From: Malachius bipustulatus
Taxonomy: Eukaryota > Arthropoda > Insecta > Coleoptera > Melyridae
Reading direction: 5' to 3'
DNA: 64,000 nt
Assembly: GCA_910589415.1 (NCBI GenBank)
Contig: OU342630.1
Span: forward strand, 21,485,867-21,549,866
Part shown: in pieces, positions 1 through 10,548 of the stretch
How the letters are laid out: each line of letters opens with the position of its first letter
Numbering within the stretch: the first letter of the stretch is position 1
Made by a program: the position numbers and the translations under genes
The notes under the pieces: generated by a model
Told to the model about the DNA's origin: nothing
What the model saw: only the letters and a program-made list of their open reading frames with translations
Database searches by the model: none

Positions 1-19
1 GACCGCAGCGGAGTCACCA

Positions 20-506
20 TTGGCACACCAACGGGAGGTGGTAGTAGTGAGCAGTAACATTTGTCAAATTAAAACGTTTCAGCAAGGCGAAGATTGGGAA
101 ATTTTTGCTGAAAGATTGGAGCAGTACTTCGAAGCAAATAATATTGAAGCCGCTAGAAGAACAGCTGTTTTATTGACTTCCATAGATGAAGATATTTACG
201 GGACGCTAAAAAATTTACGAGTATGTGATCCTGAATTACCCAAATCTAAGACGTATGAGGCGTTAACCGCATTATTGGAAACGCAGTACAAAGCTCGAGG
301 GAGTGTTTTTCGGAAAAGAGTTCTGTTTAAGAATGTGCACCAAGGTGAGGAAATTGAGACGTGGCCCAATACTTGATAGGTCATGTGAAGACGCGGAGAC
401 AAAATCATTGAATGAATTGTATGAAATCGCTTTAAATAAGGAATCAGTAATGATGGAGTCCTTCGGGAGAGAGAAAGAGAGAGAGTTTCTTCTTCCTTCC
501 AATTAA
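20..506 (+). pseudogene. Gag-like fragment of the Ty3-type element
   Basis: A 118-codon frame (20-376) reads like the capsid-type Gag of Ty3 elements: a KTFQQGEDWEIFAERLEQYF stretch near residue 18-37, then RTAVLLTSIDEDIYGTLKNL and a segment around QYKARGSVFRKRVLF. It ends at a stop at 374-376. A second frame, 303-506, overlaps and carries the next part of the same protein (GPILDRSCEDAETKSLNELY and a NKESVM segment), so one frameshift and probably a small deletion separate them. In a functional element this protein forms the particle shell. Domain assignment is from the sequence pattern; no profile search could be run. Confidence 0.7.
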
Positions 507-593
507 AATTTTAGCCAAATAAGAAGAGGAATACTCCGGAATTTTCCAAAAGGGAGAGAGCAGTTATTTCGCAAGTTTCCAGGGAAGATGTGC

Positions 594-690
594 TATGTTT
601 CGCTTGTAACAAGAGCGACCATAATTTTACATAGGTGTAAATTCAAAACCTATAAATGCAAAAAAAAAGGGGCACATCGAAGCAGCTTGT
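594..690 (+). pseudogene. Gag zinc-knuckle region (CCHC), frameshifted
   Basis: Short in-frame pieces read CFACNKSDHNFT and later KKKGHIEAAC once the frame changes and a stop near 631 are allowed for. These resemble the two CCHC knuckles that end Gag in Ty3 elements and bind the genomic RNA. Cysteines and a histidine are recognisable, but an A-run at 660-668 and stops break the reading. It lies between the gag fragment and the protease, as expected. Confidence 0.5.
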
Positions 691-708
691 GAAGCAAGTA
701 TTAATGCA

Positions 709-993
709 GTGGAAGAAGAGGAAGTTGAAATGTTTAATTTGGCCAACAGCAGGCGTACTGAACCTTTTTTTGTAAATGTTTTATTAAATGATAAATCTTT
801 CAGGATGGAAGTTGACACCGGGGCAGGTGTGAGCTGCATGCCATGGGAATTGTATAAGAAACACTTTAAACAGATTCCATTGTCAGAGTCCCAGGTGAGA
901 TTGAAAACATATGATGGTTCAATTATCCGTACCAAGGGTAAGTTGAGAGTCAATTTGAATTGCTGGGTGTTTCCAAAGAGTGTGACTTGGTAA
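709..993 (+). pseudogene. Retropepsin-like aspartic protease
   Basis: A 94-codon frame has the retropepsin active-site signature DTGA at residues 36-39 (Asp codon at 814-816), preceded by the hydrophobic FFVNVLLNDKSFRMEV strand and followed by SCMPWELYKK. This enzyme would cut the Gag-Pol polyprotein. The frame begins inside the polyprotein, so its ATG is not a true start. The reading continues in other frames at 960-1176 (a RLLLGRNLLHLF-type linker toward RT), showing at least two frameshifts between protease and RT. Confidence 0.75.
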
Positions 994-1132
994 TTGTGGA
1001 AAAGGGGTGTAGGTTATTGTTGGGCCGGAATCTGTTACACTTGTTTGAGGTTGATATGTCCAGGCTATTTGATACTGAAAATTTTAAGGGCAATCAGAGT
1101 CTTAAGACAACTTTCTTTTCAATTAAGAAGAA

Positions 1133-1981
1133 TTGGGTATTTTATTAAAAAGATTCGAAAGTTTGTTCAGAAATAAATTAGGTTGTTATAATGGCTCTGA
1201 AATAACATTAAAAGTAGATCCAAAGGCGACCCCTATTTTTTGTAAGCCCAGGCCAATTCCCTACGCATACAGGGATGAGGTAAAAAAAGAAATTTCAAGA
1301 CTTATTAAGTTGGGAGTGATTGAAAAAATTGAAACGGCTCAATGGGGAACTCCATTCGTGGTAGCATTGAAATCCAATGGGGCAGGTATTCGTTTGTGCG
1401 CTAATTATAAAGCCACGATCAATCGGTATTTGTCTGATGTTAACCATCCCCTGCCATTGATTCAAACTATTTTTTCAACTTTGCAAAATGGAAAGCATTT
1501 TTCTAAATTAGATTGCAAGGATGTCTATAACCAACTTAGAGTTGATGAGGCGACCGGTTTGTTATTAGCATGGAACACAGATTTAGGTATTTTTAAGTTA
1601 AAAAGGTTACCTTTTGGAACAAAACCGACCTGTTCTATTTTTCAATTGATACTAGAACAAATTTTAGTAGGAATTCCAAGTGTGGTAATTTTCATTGATG
1701 ATATTGTTGTCACGGGGGAGACAGAGGAGGAAGATTTTCGAAATTTAAAGAAAGTGTTTGAAAGATTGGAGAAAGCGGTAATAAGATTAAATAAAGAAAA
1801 GTGTAAATCTTTTCAGGAAAGCGTAACATATTTGGGGCATAAAATTTCGGCGAAAGGATTAGAGAAAGATTTTGATGAAATTTCGGGTATAGTAGATTGT
1901 CCAAGGCTTAAAAATGTTACTGAAATCAAAGCTTTCTGTGGTATAGTTAACTATTATCACAAATTTGTTCCTGGTATTTAG
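1133..1981 (+). pseudogene. Reverse transcriptase of the Ty3-type element
   Basis: This is the longest frame in the window (282 codons). RT motifs appear in order: the CKPRPIPYAYRDEVKKEI entry segment, GVIEKIETAQWGTPFVVALK, motif A with FSKLDCKDVYNQL (Asp at residue 127, nt 1511-1513; the usual LDLKDAY has changed), LPFGTKPTCSIFQ, the catalytic FIDDIVVTG (Asp189-Asp190, nt 1697-1702), and the YLGHKIS and FCGIVNYYHKF segments. The catalytic aspartates survive. The stop at 1979-1981 comes where the thumb and connection should continue, and the next recognisable domain (RNase H) follows after a deletion. The ATG is internal to the original polyprotein. Confidence 0.85.
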
Positions 1982-1996
1982 AGCAAAATTATAGTA

Positions 1997-2605
1997 TACC
2001 CAAAAGGAAGGACTGAGTATTGTTTGGGTAGTACAAACATTATATCATTTTTTAGCAGGAAGACATTTTGACATTTTGTCCGATCACAAATCTTTGGTAA
2101 CTCTTTTTGGAGAATACAAAAGTCTATCGCAAATGGCAGCTGGTCGAATCCAGCAATGGTCAGTGTTTTTATCGAACTTCGATTACATATTCAAGTATAT
2201 TAAAAACTGCGAAAATTTGCGAGCAGATGCTTTATCTCGATTGCCGATAAATGTTACGGTGAAGGAAAAGGAGGAATTCGATTATTTGAATTTTGTAGAG
2301 AATATGAATGTGATCGATGTAAATAGGGTTAGATCGCAAACTCGTAAAGACATAATATTGGGGAAAGTTTATAATCTGATAAGATATGGGTTCGAAAATA
2401 GTTGTGATGATGGCACTTTAAAGCCTTTTTACATTAGAAAAGATAAATTGTCTCTTGACAGAGATGTTATAATGTGAAGTTATAGAGTGGTCATACCATT
2501 TAAGTTGAGGCAACAGATTTTGGGAGAATTGCACGCAAATCATGAAGGGATAGTTGAAATGACAACGGCGCATCACGAGTTGGTTGTTGAATTGTAATGG
2601 AGTCG
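1997..2605 (+). pseudogene. RNase H and N-terminal integrase fragment
   Basis: From about 1997 the frame reads TQKEGLSIVWVVQTLYHFL and LSDHKSLVTLF, then GRIQQWSVFLSNFDYIFKYI and RADALSRLP: the C-terminal part of the Ty3-type RNase H and its tether. After a stop at 2475-2477 a shifted frame gives FKLRQQILGELHANHEGI, the first two histidines of the HHCC zinc-binding domain of integrase. The cysteines and the whole DDE core are absent. The 5' part of RNase H, with its first catalytic residues, is also missing. Confidence 0.72.
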
Positions 2606-2702
2606 TTTTAATTATTGTGGTTGTTTGGCTGATAATTAATAAACTCATTATAATACTGCCTATGTATTCAATTATTATCCTTTAATGTCTTCGAGACATA
2701 AC

Positions 2703-2903
2703 AGCAGCAACCGGCGTGAATCTGGCGGCCGGGATCTAGCAGCCGATTTGACGGAAACGTACGAAGGTTCAGTAGCGTACCCTTTTGAAACGAATTCAAT
2801 TTGGAGAGCATAGATATCACTAAAAGTCTCGTTTATTTATGCGCATGCGCACAAAACGTATACTCTTGCGGGAAGAGCAAAAAATAACGGGTTTGCTACA
2901 AAA
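2703..2903 (+). repeat. Left unique terminal arm of the giant foldback
   Basis: From CCGGCGTGAATC at 2711 to the first monomer at about 2903 this matches the reverse complement of 9218-9408 almost base for base. It contains the palindromic ATGCGCATGCGCA at 2838-2850. The terminal AGCAGCAA is followed by a 6-7 base gap relative to the right arm. Confidence 0.9.
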
Positions 2904-5403
2904 CACCCTGTAGGTTGCCGTTAGCCACCCTGGGACTAGCATCGAAAAATACTTCATATATAGCTTTATAATCGCGCCGAAGGAAAATTTCTTACACTCT
3001 TTTCATCAGGGTGAAAAACCACCCCAAAGTTGAAAAAAACGGCTGCTACTATAAAACACCCTGTAGGTTGCCGTTAGCCACCCTGGGTCTAGCATCGAAA
3101 AATACTTCATATATAGCTTTATAATCGTGCCGAAGGAAAATTTCTTACACTCTTTTCATCAGGGTGAAAAACCACCCCAAAGTTGAAAAAACGGCTGCTA
3201 CTATAAAACACCCTGTAGGTTGCCGTTAGCCACCCTGGGACTGGCTTCGAAAAATACTTCATATATAGCTTTATAATCGTGCCGAAGGAAAATTTCTTAC
3301 ACTCTTTTCATCAGGGTGAAAAACCACCCCAAAGTTGAAAAAAAAAGGGTGCTACTATAAAACACCCTGTAGGTTGCCGTTAGCCACCCTGGGACTGGCA
3401 TCGAAAAATACTTCATATATAGCTTTATAATCGTGCCGAAGGAAAATTTCTTACACTCTTTTCATCAGGGTGAAAAACCACCCCAAAGTTGAAAAAAACG
3501 GCTGCTACTATAAAACACCCTGTAGGTTGCCGTTAGCCACCCTGGGACTGGCTTCGAAAAATACTTCATATATAGCTTTATAATCGTGCCGAAGGAAAAT
3601 TTCTTACACTCTTTTCATCAGGGTGAAAAACCACCCCAAAGTTGAAAAAACGGCTGCTACTATAAAACACCCTGTAGGTTGCCGTTAGCCACCCTGGGTC
3701 TAGCATCGAAAAATACTTCATATATAGCTTTATAATCGTGCCGAAAGAAAATTTCTTACACTCTTTTCATCAGGGTGAAAAACCACCCCAAAGTTGAAAA
3801 AAACGGCTGCTACTATAAAACACCCTGTAGGTTGCCGTTAGCCACCCTGGGACTGGCTTCGAAAAATACTTCATATATAGCTTTATAATCGTGCCGAAGG
3901 AAAATTTCTTACACTCTTTTCATCAGGGTGAAAAACCACCCCAAAGTTGAAAAAACGGCTGCTACTATAAAACACCCTGTAGGTTGCCGTTAGCCACCCT
4001 GGGACTGGCATCGAAAAATACTTCATATATAGCTTTATAATCGTGCCAAGGAAAATTTCTTACACTCTTTTCATCAGGGTGAAAAACCACCCCAAAGTTG
4101 AAAAAACGGCTGCTACTATAAAACACCCTGTAGATTGCCGTTAGCCACCCTGGGACTGGCTTCGAAAAATACTTCATATATAGCTTTATAATCGTGCCGA
4201 AGGAAAATTTCTTACACTCTTTTCATCAGGGTGAAAAACCACCCCAAAGTTGAAAAAAACGGCTGCTACTATAAAACACCCTGTAGGTTGCCGTTAGCCA
4301 CCCTGGGACTGGCTTCGAAAAATACTTCATATATAGCTTTATAATCGTGCCGAAGGAAAATTTCTTACACTCTTTTCATCAGGGTGAAAAACCACCCCAA
4401 AGTTGAAAAAAACGGCTGCTACTATAAAACACCCTGTAGGTTGCCGTTAGCCACCCTGGGTCTAGCATCGAAAAATACTTCATATATAGCTTTATAATCG
4501 TGCCGAAAGAAAATTTCTTACACTCTTTTCATCAGGGTGAAAAACCACCCCAAAGTTGAAAAAAACGGCTGCTACTATAAAACACCCTGTAGGTTGCCGT
4601 TAGCCACCCTGGGACTGGCTTCGAAAAATACTTCATATATAGCTTTATAATCGTGCCGAAGGAAAATTTCTTACACTCTTTTCATCAGGGTGAAAAACCA
4701 CCCCAAAGTTGAAAAAACGGCTGCTACTATAAAACACCCTGTAGGTTGCCGTTAGCCACCCTGGGACTGGCATCGAAAAATACTTCATATATAGCTTTAT
4801 AATCGTGCCAAGGAAAATTTCTTACACTCTTTTCATCAGGGTGAAAAACCACCCCAAAGTTGAAAAAACGGCTGCTACTATAAAACACCCTGTAGGTTGC
4901 CGTTAGCCACCCTGGGACTGGCATCGAAAAATACTTCATATATAGCTTTATAATCGTGCCGAAGGAAAATTTCTTACACTCTTTTCATCAGGGTGAAAAA
5001 CCACCCCAAAGTTGAAAAAAACGGCTGCTACTATAAAACACCCTGTAGGTTGCCGTTAGCCACCCTGGGACTGGCATCGAAAAATACTTCATATATAGCT
5101 TTATAATCGTGCCGAAGGAAAATTTCTTACACTCTTTTCATCAGGGTGAAAAACCACCCCAAAGTTGAAAAAAACGGCTGCTACTATAAAACACCCTGTA
5201 GGTTGCCGTTAGCCACCCTGGGACTGGCATCGAAAAATACTTCATATATATAGCTTTATAATCTTGCCGAAGGAAAATTTCTTACACTCTTTTCATCAGG
5301 GTGAAAAACCACCCCAAAGTGGAAAAAAACGGCTGCTACTATAAAACACCCTGTAGGTTGCCGTTAGCCACCCTGGGACTGGCATCGAAAAATACTTCAT
5401 ATA
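2902..5403 (+). repeat. Left tandem array, ~152-bp monomer, about 17 copies
   Basis: The marker TAGGTTGCCG occurs at 2911, 3064, 3216 and so on to 5354, a spacing of 151-153 bp. Each monomer runs through GCCACCCTGGGACTGGC, CTTCATATATAGC, CGTGCCGAAGG, CATCAGGGTGAAAAACCACC and GGCTGCTACTATAAAA. Monomers are more than 95% alike by eye. Diagnostic variants (TCTAGCATC at 3085, 3696 and 4458; CCGAAAGAAA at 3741 and 4503; GTGCCAAGG at 4043 and 4805) recur at 762 bp, five monomers, so part of the array is a higher-order repeat. The last monomer is cut at 5403 by a foldback insertion. Confidence 0.93.
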
Positions 5404-6600
5404 CAGGGTGTCCCATAATATGTAAGCAATCTCCCGGATTTGGGTAAATTTCGTAAAAATAAATGAAAAAATAGCTATAAAATTAATTCCTCAGAGACAC
5501 CCCTACAAAGATATTAGCTGTTGAAGTTGAGGGTTGAAAATCAATTTTTTGCAATAACTTTTTTATTTCTTGACCGATTTTGATAATTTTTGGTCTTATT
5601 TTGTATTATTTGGGACTGTTTGGAATAGTGTTTCATAATCTTTGGTAGCACATACATAGACCTCGGGATGGCATAACCCCCTCATTCTCTTGAAAGAAAA
5701 CAATAAAAATAATAATTTTACAGTTTTTAAAGTTAATTTTCTTTTTATTTGATATTTTTTACATGAAAAATGTATCTTTATTTATTTCGATAGAGCGAAC
5801 CGTTATCGAGATAAACGTCCTTCTAATAGGTGATGCGCCGCAGGAACTTTCCAAATTTCAAGTAAATTTTAACAAGATGGCTGACCTTTGACAGTAAATT
5901 GAGCAGGAAACAAAATAATAACTTAATAAAATACACGTCAGTGTCAAATATTTCATTTCATGCAGATTTAATTCTAACTGATTTTCTGCGTATTCAGCGT
6001 TTGTGCGTAACTCATTTTAAAATCAGTTAGAATTGAATCTGCATGAAATGAAATATTTGACACTGACGTGTATTTTATTAAGTTATTATTTTGTTTCCTG
6101 CTCAATTTACTGTCAAAGGTCAGCCATCTTGTTAAAATTTACTTGAAATTTGGAAAGTTCCTGCGCCGCATCACCTATTAGAAGGACGTTTATCTCGATA
6201 ACGGTTCGCTCTATCGAAATAAATAAAGATACATTTTTGATGTAAAAAATATCAAATAAAAAGAAAATTAACTTTAAAAACTGTAAAATTATTATTTTTA
6301 TTGTTTTCTTTCAAGAGAATGAGGGGGTTATGCCATCCCGAGGTCTATGTATGTGCTACCAAAGATTATGAAACACTATTCCAAACAGTCCCAAATAATA
6401 CAAAATAAGACCAAAAATTATCAAAATCGGTCAAGAAATAAAAAAGTTATTGCAAAAAATTGATTTTCAACCCTCAACTTCAACAGCTAATATCTTTGTA
6501 GGGGTGTCTCTGAGGAATTAATTTTATAGCTATTTTTTCATTTATTTTTACGAAATTTACCCAAATCCGGGAGATTGCCCACATATTATGGGACACTCTG
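5404..6600. mobile_element. TA-flanked foldback element, family A, copy 1
   Basis: The element begins CAGGGTGTCCCATAATATG and ends with the complementary CATATTATGGGACACTCTG, and the two ~580-bp arms are near-perfect inverted repeats meeting at about 6005. TA lies on both sides (5402-5403, 6601-6602). No coding frame is present. Copy 2 is at 12646-13848. Arms this alike suggest recent arm homogenisation or a recent origin. Terminal sequence and TA flank point to a Tc1/mariner-like mobiliser; that is inference. Confidence 0.9.
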
Positions 6601-6785
6601 TATAAGCGTTTCTCAGCATTTTCAAGAATTATGATATTTATTCAGTTACACTTCAAACAGCAATCATAACGCAAGTCGTTACTTTTTTCAATTTTTCATC
6701 TGTCAGTTAAAAATGATGGAGTATTTTATTATTGTTATTTTGACAAATATGTCTATAAAATTATTCTCAAATTTTTCAAAGATTG

Positions 6786-8256
6786 TTTTATAGTAGCAGC
6801 CGTTTTTTCAACTTTGGGGTGGTTTTTCACCCTGATGAAAAGAGTGTAAGAATTTTTCCTTCGGCACGATTATAAAGCTATATATGAAGTATTTTTCGAT
6901 GCCAGTCCCAGGGTGGCTAACGGCAACCTAAAGGGTGTTTTATAGTAGCAGCCGTTTTTTCAACTTTGGGGTGGTTTTTCACCCTGATGAAAAGAGTGTA
7001 AGAAATTTTCCTTCGGCACGATTATAAAGCTATATATGAAGTATTTTTCGATGCCAGTCCCAGGGTGGCTAACGGCAACCTAAAGGGTGTTTTATAGTAG
7101 CAGCCGTTTTTTCAACTTTGGGGTGGTTTTTCACCCTGATGAAAAGAGTGTAAGAAATTTTCCTTCGGCACGATTATAAAGCTATATATGAAGTATTTTT
7201 CGATGCTAGACCCAGGGTGGCTAACGGCAACCTACAGGATGTTTTATAGTAGCAGCCGTTTTTTTCAACTTTGGGGTGGTTTTGCACCCTGATGAAAAGA
7301 GTTCAAGAATTTTTCCTTCGGCACGATTATAAAGCTATATATGAAGTATTTTTCGATGCCAGTCCCAGGGTGGCTAACGGCAACCTACAGGGTGTTTTAT
7401 AGTAGCAGCCGTTTTTTTCAACTTTGGGGTGGTTTTTCACCCTGATGAAAAGAGTGTAAGAAATTTTCCTTCGGCACGATTATAAAGCTATATATGAAGT
7501 ATTTTTCGATGCCAGTCCCAGGGTGGCTAACGGCAACCTAAAGGGTGTTTTATAGTAGCAGCCGTTTTTTCAACTTTGGGGTGGTTTTTCACCCTGATGA
7601 AAAGAGTGTAAGAAATTTTCCTTCTGCACGATTATAAAGCTATATATGAAGTATTTTTCGATGCCAGTCCCAGGGTGGCTAACGGCAACCTACAGGGTGT
7701 TTTATAGTAGCAGCCTTTTTTTTCAACTTTGGGGTGGGTTTTCACCCTGATGAAAAGAGTGTAAGAAATTTTCCTTCGGAACGATTATAAAGCTATATAT
7801 GAAGTATTTTTCGATGCCAGTCCCAGGGTGGCTAACGGCAACCTACAGGGTGTTTTATAGTAGCAGCCGTTTTTTTCAACTTTGGGGTGGTTTTTCACAC
7901 TGATGAAAAGAGTGTAAGAAATTTTCCTTCGGCACGATTATAAAGCTATATATGAAGTATTTTTCGATGCCAGTCCCAGGGTGGCTAACGGCAACCTACA
8001 GGGTGTTTTATAGTAGCAGCCGTTTTTTTCAACTTTCGGGTGGTTTTTCACCCTGATGAAAAGAGTGTAAGAAATTTTCCTTCGGCACGATTATAAAGCT
8101 ATATATGAAGTATTTTTCGATGCCAGTCCCAGGGTGGCTAACGGCAACCTACAGGGTGTTTTATAGTAGCAGCCGTTTTTTTCAACTTTGGGGTGGTTTT
8201 TCACACTGATGAAAAGAGTGTAAGAAATTTTCCTTCGGCACGATTATAAAGCTATA
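6786..8256 (-). repeat. Right tandem array of the ~152-bp monomer, inverted
   Basis: About nine monomers in the opposite orientation to 2902-5403, recognised by CGGCAACCTACAGGGTG or its variant with AAAGGGTG. Several copies share the AAAGGGTG change, which the left array lacks, so the two arms have evolved partly on their own. The array is interrupted at 8257 and resumes at 9006. Confidence 0.92.
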
Positions 8257-9005
8257 CAGGGTGTCCCAAGATTTCTTTATCAAGGGATATCCACGTTATT
8301 TAAAAAAATAAACAAATGAAATTCGGGAAATTTCAACCATACCCCTAAGGCTTTGCAGCTACACCCTCAATGCCCCTTTGTGCCTTTCCACCCCTAAGTA
8401 ATCATCCCCTACTTTTTTTTTCAAATGACACCCCCATATTTTTTTGCTCGACAGGATTGTTGACTTCTTTCTGAATACAATGTCATACGATTTTTTTAAA
8501 TCGAGACATATCTAGCACGCCGAAAACAATAGAATATCATAACAAACGAGGATCGTCAAGGAGTTGCAATTGCTTGTTTTTTGTGTTAATGTTTCCTTCA
8601 ACCACCTTAACTAGTAATACCGGCGTTACTGGATTAGGTGTTAATAATAATAATTGTTTCTGTGATTTTAATGTCATATTAAATGTTAATTGTTATTCCT
8701 TGACAACCCTCGTTTGTTATGATATTATATTGTTTTTAGCGTGCTAGATATGTCCCGATTTAAAAAAATCGTGTGACATTGTATTCAGAAAGAAGTCAAC
8801 AATCCTGTCGAGCAAAAAAAATATGGGGGTGTCATTTGAAAAAAAAAAGTAGGGGATGATTACTTAGGGGTGGAAAGGCGCAAAGGGGCATTGAGGGTGC
8901 AGCTGCAAAGCCTTAGGGGGTATGGTTGAAATTTCCCGAATTTCATTTGTTTATTTTTTGAAATAACGTGGATATCCCTTGATAAAGAAATCTTGGGACA
9001 CCCTG
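8257..9005. mobile_element. TA-flanked foldback element in a satellite monomer
   Basis: Ends CAGGGTGTCCCAAGATTTC and its complement, arms about 370 bp, inserted inside a 152-bp monomer with a TA duplication that can be proven against sister monomers. Arms include a short spacer (about 8610-8660) with AATAATAATAATTG. It has no coding frame. Apart from the first ~12 bases the sequence differs from family A. Confidence 0.9.
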
Positions 9006-9218
9006 TATATGAAGTATTTTTCGATGCCAGTCCCAGGGTGGCTAACGGCAACCTACAGGGTGTTTTATAGTAGCAGCCGTTTTTTTCAACTTTGGGGTGG
9101 TTTTTCACACTGATGAAAAGAGTGTAAGAAATTTTCCTTCGGCACGATTATAAAGCTATATATGAAGTATTTTTCGATGCTAGTCCCAGGGTGGCTAACG
9201 GCAACCTACAGGGTGTTT
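9006..9218 (-). repeat. Continuation of the right array after the 8257-9005 insertion
   Basis: It resumes exactly where the monomer was cut: GCTATA before the insertion and TATATGAAG after it rebuild the monomer sequence GCTATATATGAAG if one TA is removed. Just over one monomer follows before the unique arm. Confidence 0.92.
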
Positions 9219-9424
9219 TGTAGCAAACCCGTTATTTTTTGCTCTTCCCGCAAGAGTATACGTTTTGTGCGCATGCGCATAAATAAACGAGACTTTTAGT
9301 GATATCTATGCTCTCCAAATTGAATTCGTTTCAAAAGGGTACGCTACTGAACCTTCGTGCGTTTCCGTCAAATCGGCTGCTAGATCCCGGCCGCCAGATT
9401 CACGCCGGTACAGCATTGCTGCTA
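9218..9424 (-). repeat. Right unique terminal arm of the giant foldback
   Basis: Reverse complement of the left arm, from TAGCAAACCCG at 9221 to CACGCCGG at 9401-9408 and the terminal TTGCTGCT. A 68-codon open frame (9299-9505) crosses the end of the arm and is not gene-like. Confidence 0.9.
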
Positions 9425-10034
9425 TTTTTCACGTCATTGGTTATTAAACTGTCATTCTCCATAGCTCTAGTACCTCACTACCTCGCTCACTACCTATGTC
9501 AATAATAATTTTTACATTTTGTATTTTTTCCCTTATTTAATAAAGCCATTTTTAATTATTAGTATCGCCCTCACACGTCATCGTGTGAGTTTTAATGTCA
9601 TTTTTCTTTTGCAATATTTCTTTTTTTTTGTGATATTTAAATATCTTCTATTTAATTTCTATACTTTTTGATATTTAAATATTTTATTGTCTATTTGTAT
9701 TTACTACCTAATTGATATTTATTTATTGTATTAATTACTTTAATTATTGTTAATTAAAACTGTAATAATTTGCATGTGAATTTTCTTTGACCGGTGACGT
9801 TGTTCATTTGTGTGCGTTATCATAACAATAGGTAAATTTTAATTTTTGAGCTAGTTGGCTGCTAAATAGCGTTCCTTACCTCCCCGAAAATTGCTCGGTG
9901 CGGAACGGAAGGTTATAAATGTGCTGGAGCGAACATCGAACGGATACATAGGCGTAACAAGTGATTGACGGATAGAAGATTAATTATTAATAAATTTTTA
10001 TTTCAAAATTAATTAATTTGCGTTAGGAAATATA
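9425..10034. other. AT-rich spacer without recognised genes
   Basis: Low-complexity T-rich sequence with a small dyad CTCACACGTCATCGTGTGAG at 9571-9590. No frame, RNA gene or repeat end was recognised. Confidence 0.5.
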
Positions 10035-10175
10035 ATATACGGATCGCCTAACAATGTAAATTTTGACAGTTCGGTAATAAATAATTGTGACTGCACGTCA
10101 AAATGAGCCACTTCTGCCGAATTTAAATTTTTTGGCCTTTCACTTTGTTCGTGAAGTACTCTAATATAATGATCG
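10035..10175 (+). repeat. Dispersed repeat shared with 60770-60895
   Basis: ATACGGATCGCCTAACAA, GACAGTTCGGTAATAAATAA, GTCAAAATGAGCCACTTC and CTTTGTTCGTGAAGTA occur here in the same order as diverged versions at 60770-60895. Type of repeat unknown (possibly SINE or LTR fragment). Confidence 0.6.
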
Positions 10176-10548
10176 TATAAGGCTGTCTATTATTTCTTAG
10201 CTCAACGGGGTTACCTAAAGAAAGCACCACGAGTCCGTAGGACTTCTCATGTTTTTTAAGCTTTTTCTTTAACACTCTTAGCTTTAACACTCTTTAAGCA
10301 TCTCAATTTCGTTAGAAATTAATCGACTAATATATCACGGAAATTTAATCACTTGTGTTATTATAGTCGATCAAGAGATATACTGAAACACTCTGATTGT
10401 TAAAGTGTCATATTTTATGACTTCAACAATATTCCAATACATAATCCAAAAATTGATAAAATGACAGAAGTCGTTTCGTTATATCTCTGATCCAACTATA
10501 CTACTGAACATGAATCTGGAATATGTTTTATGCAGATATACTTATTAA

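Larger units (their letters stand above)
1..2640 (+). mobile_element. Ty3/mdg4-type LTR retrotransposon, broken internal region
   Basis: Gag, zinc-knuckle, protease, reverse transcriptase, RNase H and the start of integrase follow one another on the plus strand in the Ty3 order (PR-RT-RH-IN). Every domain is cut off by stops or frameshifts, and internal pieces are missing (middle of gag, RT thumb, most of integrase). No LTR is seen: the 5' end lies outside the window and the 3' part stops at about 2640, just before the giant foldback element. The copy cannot code for a working polyprotein. The closest look-alikes are the K02A2.6-like or mdg4-like elements common in insects; the exact clade is inferred, not shown. 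Confidence 0.88.
2703..9424. mobile_element. Giant foldback (FB-like) element built on inverted satellite arrays
   Basis: The first ~200 bases (2703-2903) return as reverse complement at 9218-9424, and everything between is an inverted pair of tandem arrays with a ~152-bp monomer, about 17 copies pointing one way on the left and about 11 the other way on the right. The layout (terminal inverted repeats made mostly of tandem repeats, short unrelated loop) is that of Drosophila FB elements. No transposase frame is present. A non-repeat loop of about 185 bp lies at 6601-6785. Two smaller palindromic elements are inserted (5404-6600, 8257-9005). The outer ends show AGCAGCAA on both sides; a target duplication could not be set with certainty. 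Confidence 0.85.

Noticed and set aside
3965..4177. Identical-looking 70-codon minus-strand frames at 3965-4177 and 4727-4939
   Set aside because: They read through the satellite monomers and stay open only because a 2-base loss (GTGCCAAGG) shifts frame; not genes.
2902..5403. CRISPR-like regular spacing
   Set aside because: The units are ~152 bp head-to-tail monomers without spacers, and the setting is eukaryotic.
6830..6880. CUGAUGA followed 11 bases later by GAAA in every satellite monomer, like a hammerhead
   Set aside because: Stem II cannot form (AAAGAGUGUAA has no self-complement), and the sequences that should make stems I and III do not pair.
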